64,000 nucleotides of DNA from G963665975 sp963665975 (GTDB taxonomy: Bacteria > Bacteroidota > Rhodothermia > Rhodothermales > Bin80): NCBI GenBank assembly GCA_963665975.1, contig OY762508.1, positions 2,294,001 through 2,358,000 on the forward strand, written 5' to 3'. The notes beneath the pieces were generated by a model, which was not told the origin of the DNA, did no database searches, and saw only the letters and a program-made list of their open reading frames with translations. Below, piece after piece: positions 62,463 through 64,000 of the stretch (within the stretch, counting starts at the first letter, position 1; the number at the start of each line of letters is the position of its first letter). The position numbers were made by a program, and so were the translations under genes.

Positions 62463-64000
62463 CTAATGGGATTGGTAGAGTTCCACCAGACGGGTGGTTT
62501 CCTGCCGGAACGCCTCTTTGGTCTCCTCTGTAAGTTGACCGGTCTCCCGAATGGCCTGCAGCGCCTCCGGTTGCCGGCTCCGCAGGTTCTCCAGCAGCTC
62601 TTCTTCGAAGCGCTTGATATTACGCGTCTCAATGGCGTCGAGGAGCCCCTCGCTGCCACTGAAGATGATGGCGATCTGCTCTTCTACCGGAACGGGCGCG
62701 AACTGGCCTTGCTTGAGGATTTCGACGAGGCGCTCCCCGCGCCGGATCTGGCGCTGCGTCGCCGCATCTAGATCAGAGCCAAACTTGGCGAAGGCCTCGA
62801 GCTCACGGTATTGGGCAAGGTCCAGTCGGAGCATGCCGGCCGCCGATTTCATGGCCTTGATCTGTGCATTACCGCCGACGCGGCTGACAGAAATCCCGAC
62901 GTTGATCGCCGGGCGCACGCCAGCATTGAACAGGTCCGGCTCGAGATAGATCTGGCCGTCCGTGATCGAAATAACGTTCGTGGGGATATAGGCATCTACC
63001 GCCCCTGCCTGTGTCTCGATCACCGGCAGGGCTGTGAGCGAGCCGCCCCCCTTGATACGACCGCGAAGCGACGGGGGAACGTCGTTCATTTGACTGGCTA
63101 CCTCCTGGCTCGCCGTGATCTTGGCGGCGCGTTCCAACAGGCGGCTGTGCAGGTAGAATACGTCTCCGGGATAGGCCTCGCGCCCAGGCGGGCGCCGGAG
63201 CAGCAGCGAGACCTGGCGATAGGCCACCGCCTGCTTTGACAGGTCGTCGTACATCACCAGCGCGTGGCGTCCCGTGTCGCGGAAGTACTCGCCGATGCAC
63301 GCCCCGGCAAACGGGGCAATAAACTGGAGCGGTGCGGCGACCGACGCGGGTGCGTTTACGATCACGGTATACTCCATCGCCCCGTTTTCTTCCAGCGCGC
63401 GCTTGACCTGGGCGACGGTAGAGGCCTTCTGTCCGATGGCGACGTAGATGCAATAGACGGGGGCGTCTGTTTCGTACGTCGCCTTCTGGCTGATCATGGT
63501 ATCGATAAGTACCGCGGTTTTGCCGGTCTGACGGTCGCCAATGACGAGTTCGCGCTGTCCGCGGCCGATCGGAATCATGGAGTCGATCGCCTTGATCCCC
63601 GTAAACAGCGGCTCAAATACCGGTTCGCGGTAGATGACGCTCGGCGCCTTGCGCTCGAGCGGCATTTCGCAGGCTTCCCCTGTCAGTGCTCCGAGGCCGT
63701 CCAGAGGTTGCCCCAGCGGGTCGATAACACGCCCGAGCATGCTGTCGGTGACCTGGATAGAGGCGATCCGCTCTGTGCGGCGCGCCTGGTCGCCCTCCTT
63801 GACCTTGTCGGCGCCGCCGAAGAGGACTACACCAACGTTATCCTCTTCCAGGTTCAGCACCATGCCGGTGACTTCCCGCTCGGGGAATTCGACGAGTTCG
63901 CCGGCCTGGACTTGCGAAAGGCCGTACAGCCGGGCGATGCCATCGCCTACCTGCAGCACCGTGCCTACTTCGTAGATATCCGTTTCCGCAGTAAAGCCGC
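62463..64000 (-). CDS. atpA: ATP synthase F1 alpha subunit (5' end outside the window)
   Basis: The frame is open through the right edge: codons at 63960-64000 add a few residues (GFTAETDIYEVGT) before the VLQVGDGIARLYGL that the family always has near residue 30. Recognisable are EEDNVGVVLFG, the non-catalytic Walker A GDRQTGKTA, DDLSKQAVAYRQVSLLLRRPPGREAYPGDVFY (in parts) and the C-terminal helical domain ending TRLVELYQSH. Over 510 codons are present, so only about 20-30 are missing. It forms the nucleotide-binding non-catalytic subunit of F1 and precedes atpG. Confidence 0.96.
   Translation of the reverse strand, partial: GFTAETDIYEVGTVLQVGDGIARLYGLSQVQAGELVEFPEREVTGMVLNLEEDNVGVVLFGGADKVKEGDQARRTERIASIQVTDSMLGRVIDPLGQPLDGLGALTGEACEMPLERKAPSVIYREPVFEPLFTGIKAIDSMIPIGRGQRELVIGDRQTGKTAVLIDTMISQKATYETDAPVYCIYVAIGQKASTVAQVKRALEENGAMEYTVIVNAPASVAAPLQFIAPFAGACIGEYFRDTGRHALVMYDDLSKQAVAYRQVSLLLRRPPGREAYPGDVFYLHSRLLERAAKITASQEVASQMNDVPPSLRGRIKGGGSLTALPVIETQAGAVDAYIPTNVISITDGQIYLEPDLFNAGVRPAINVGISVSRVGGNAQIKAMKSAAGMLRLDLAQYRELEAFAKFGSDLDAATQRQIRRGERLVEILKQGQFAPVPVEEQIAIIFSGSEGLLDAIETRNIKRFEEELLENLRSRQPEALQAIRETGQLTEETKEAFRQETTRLVELYQSH

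Overview
The window is ordinary chromosome of a Rhodothermota/Bacteroidota-type bacterium, probably an uncultured relative of the Rhodothermales (inference). Supporting signs are a protein ending in a type IX secretion (Por) sorting domain, a TonB-dependent B12 receptor, the Bacteroidetes-style N-acetylglutamate-synthase-like GNAT protein, the planctomycete-type PSCyt1/DUF1549/DUF1553 and DUF1501 pair that is also common in Rhodothermales, several Tat-exported oxidoreductases, and a promoter whose -10 also fits the Bacteroidetes TAnnTTTG element. Base composition is fairly GC-rich, with visibly AT-richer islands at about 3.2-7.2 kb, 17.9-19.4 kb, 21.5-22.0 kb and 41.9-43.5 kb.

Layout, left to right. 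0-3 kb: tail of a hydantoinase B-type gene and aconitase. 3.1-7.3 kb: tRNA-Ala(CGC) followed by an AT-rich accessory island carrying a complete DarT/DarG DNA ADP-ribosylation toxin-antitoxin pair, long gene-poor stretches and an isoprenylcysteine-methyltransferase-like membrane protein. 7.3-19.1 kb: a catabolic or secreted-enzyme region with an intradiol dioxygenase, a Gfo/Idh oxidoreductase, a PEP-hydrolase-like TIM barrel, a cupin, a large multidomain lipoprotein (dehydrogenase-type propeller, HEAT-like, cupredoxin, ThuA), a class I aminotransferase, a HAD phosphatase, a PHB-depolymerase-family esterase and a YceI protein. 19.5-27.4 kb: a GH3 glycosidase, a twice-frameshifted AlbA_2 gene, and a B12-riboswitch-controlled BtuB-like receptor with a T9SS-tagged beta-propeller. 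27.6-34.5 kb: a DUF3574 protein, then a gamma-glutamyltransferase - PSCyt1/DUF1549/DUF1553 - DUF1501 operon.

34.6-41.8 kb is housekeeping: ribBA, yajC, the small SRP RNA, priA, the GNAT protein, a tiny zinc-ribbon membrane protein, a RoxA-like ribosomal oxygenase and a NUDIX hydrolase. 42-47.6 kb is accessory: a beta-propeller lipoprotein, an AAA ATPase remnant, a von Willebrand factor A protein, and an overlapping mobilization module (MobC-like, MobA-like relaxase, small membrane protein). 47.9-64 kb: a voltage-gated-type K+ channel with a zinc-ribbon tail, a fused aspartokinase/diaminopimelate decarboxylase, a uracil-DNA-glycosylase-like protein, a WYL regulator, rarA, a TRAP transporter (dctQ-dctM with dctP convergent), an SDR, a class III aminotransferase, an FGGY kinase, two tRNA-Ser genes and the ATP synthase genes atpG and atpA (atpA truncated by the window end).

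No wholly new system can be claimed from the sequence alone. The best candidates for follow-up are the cupredoxin/ThuA composite lipoprotein and its neighbours, the B12 riboswitch whose terminator U-run abuts the start codon and which has an explicit 10-bp antiterminator, the stand-alone mobilization operon with its unknown membrane protein, the K+ channel with a zinc-ribbon tail, and the tandem inverted repeats just downstream of DarTG.
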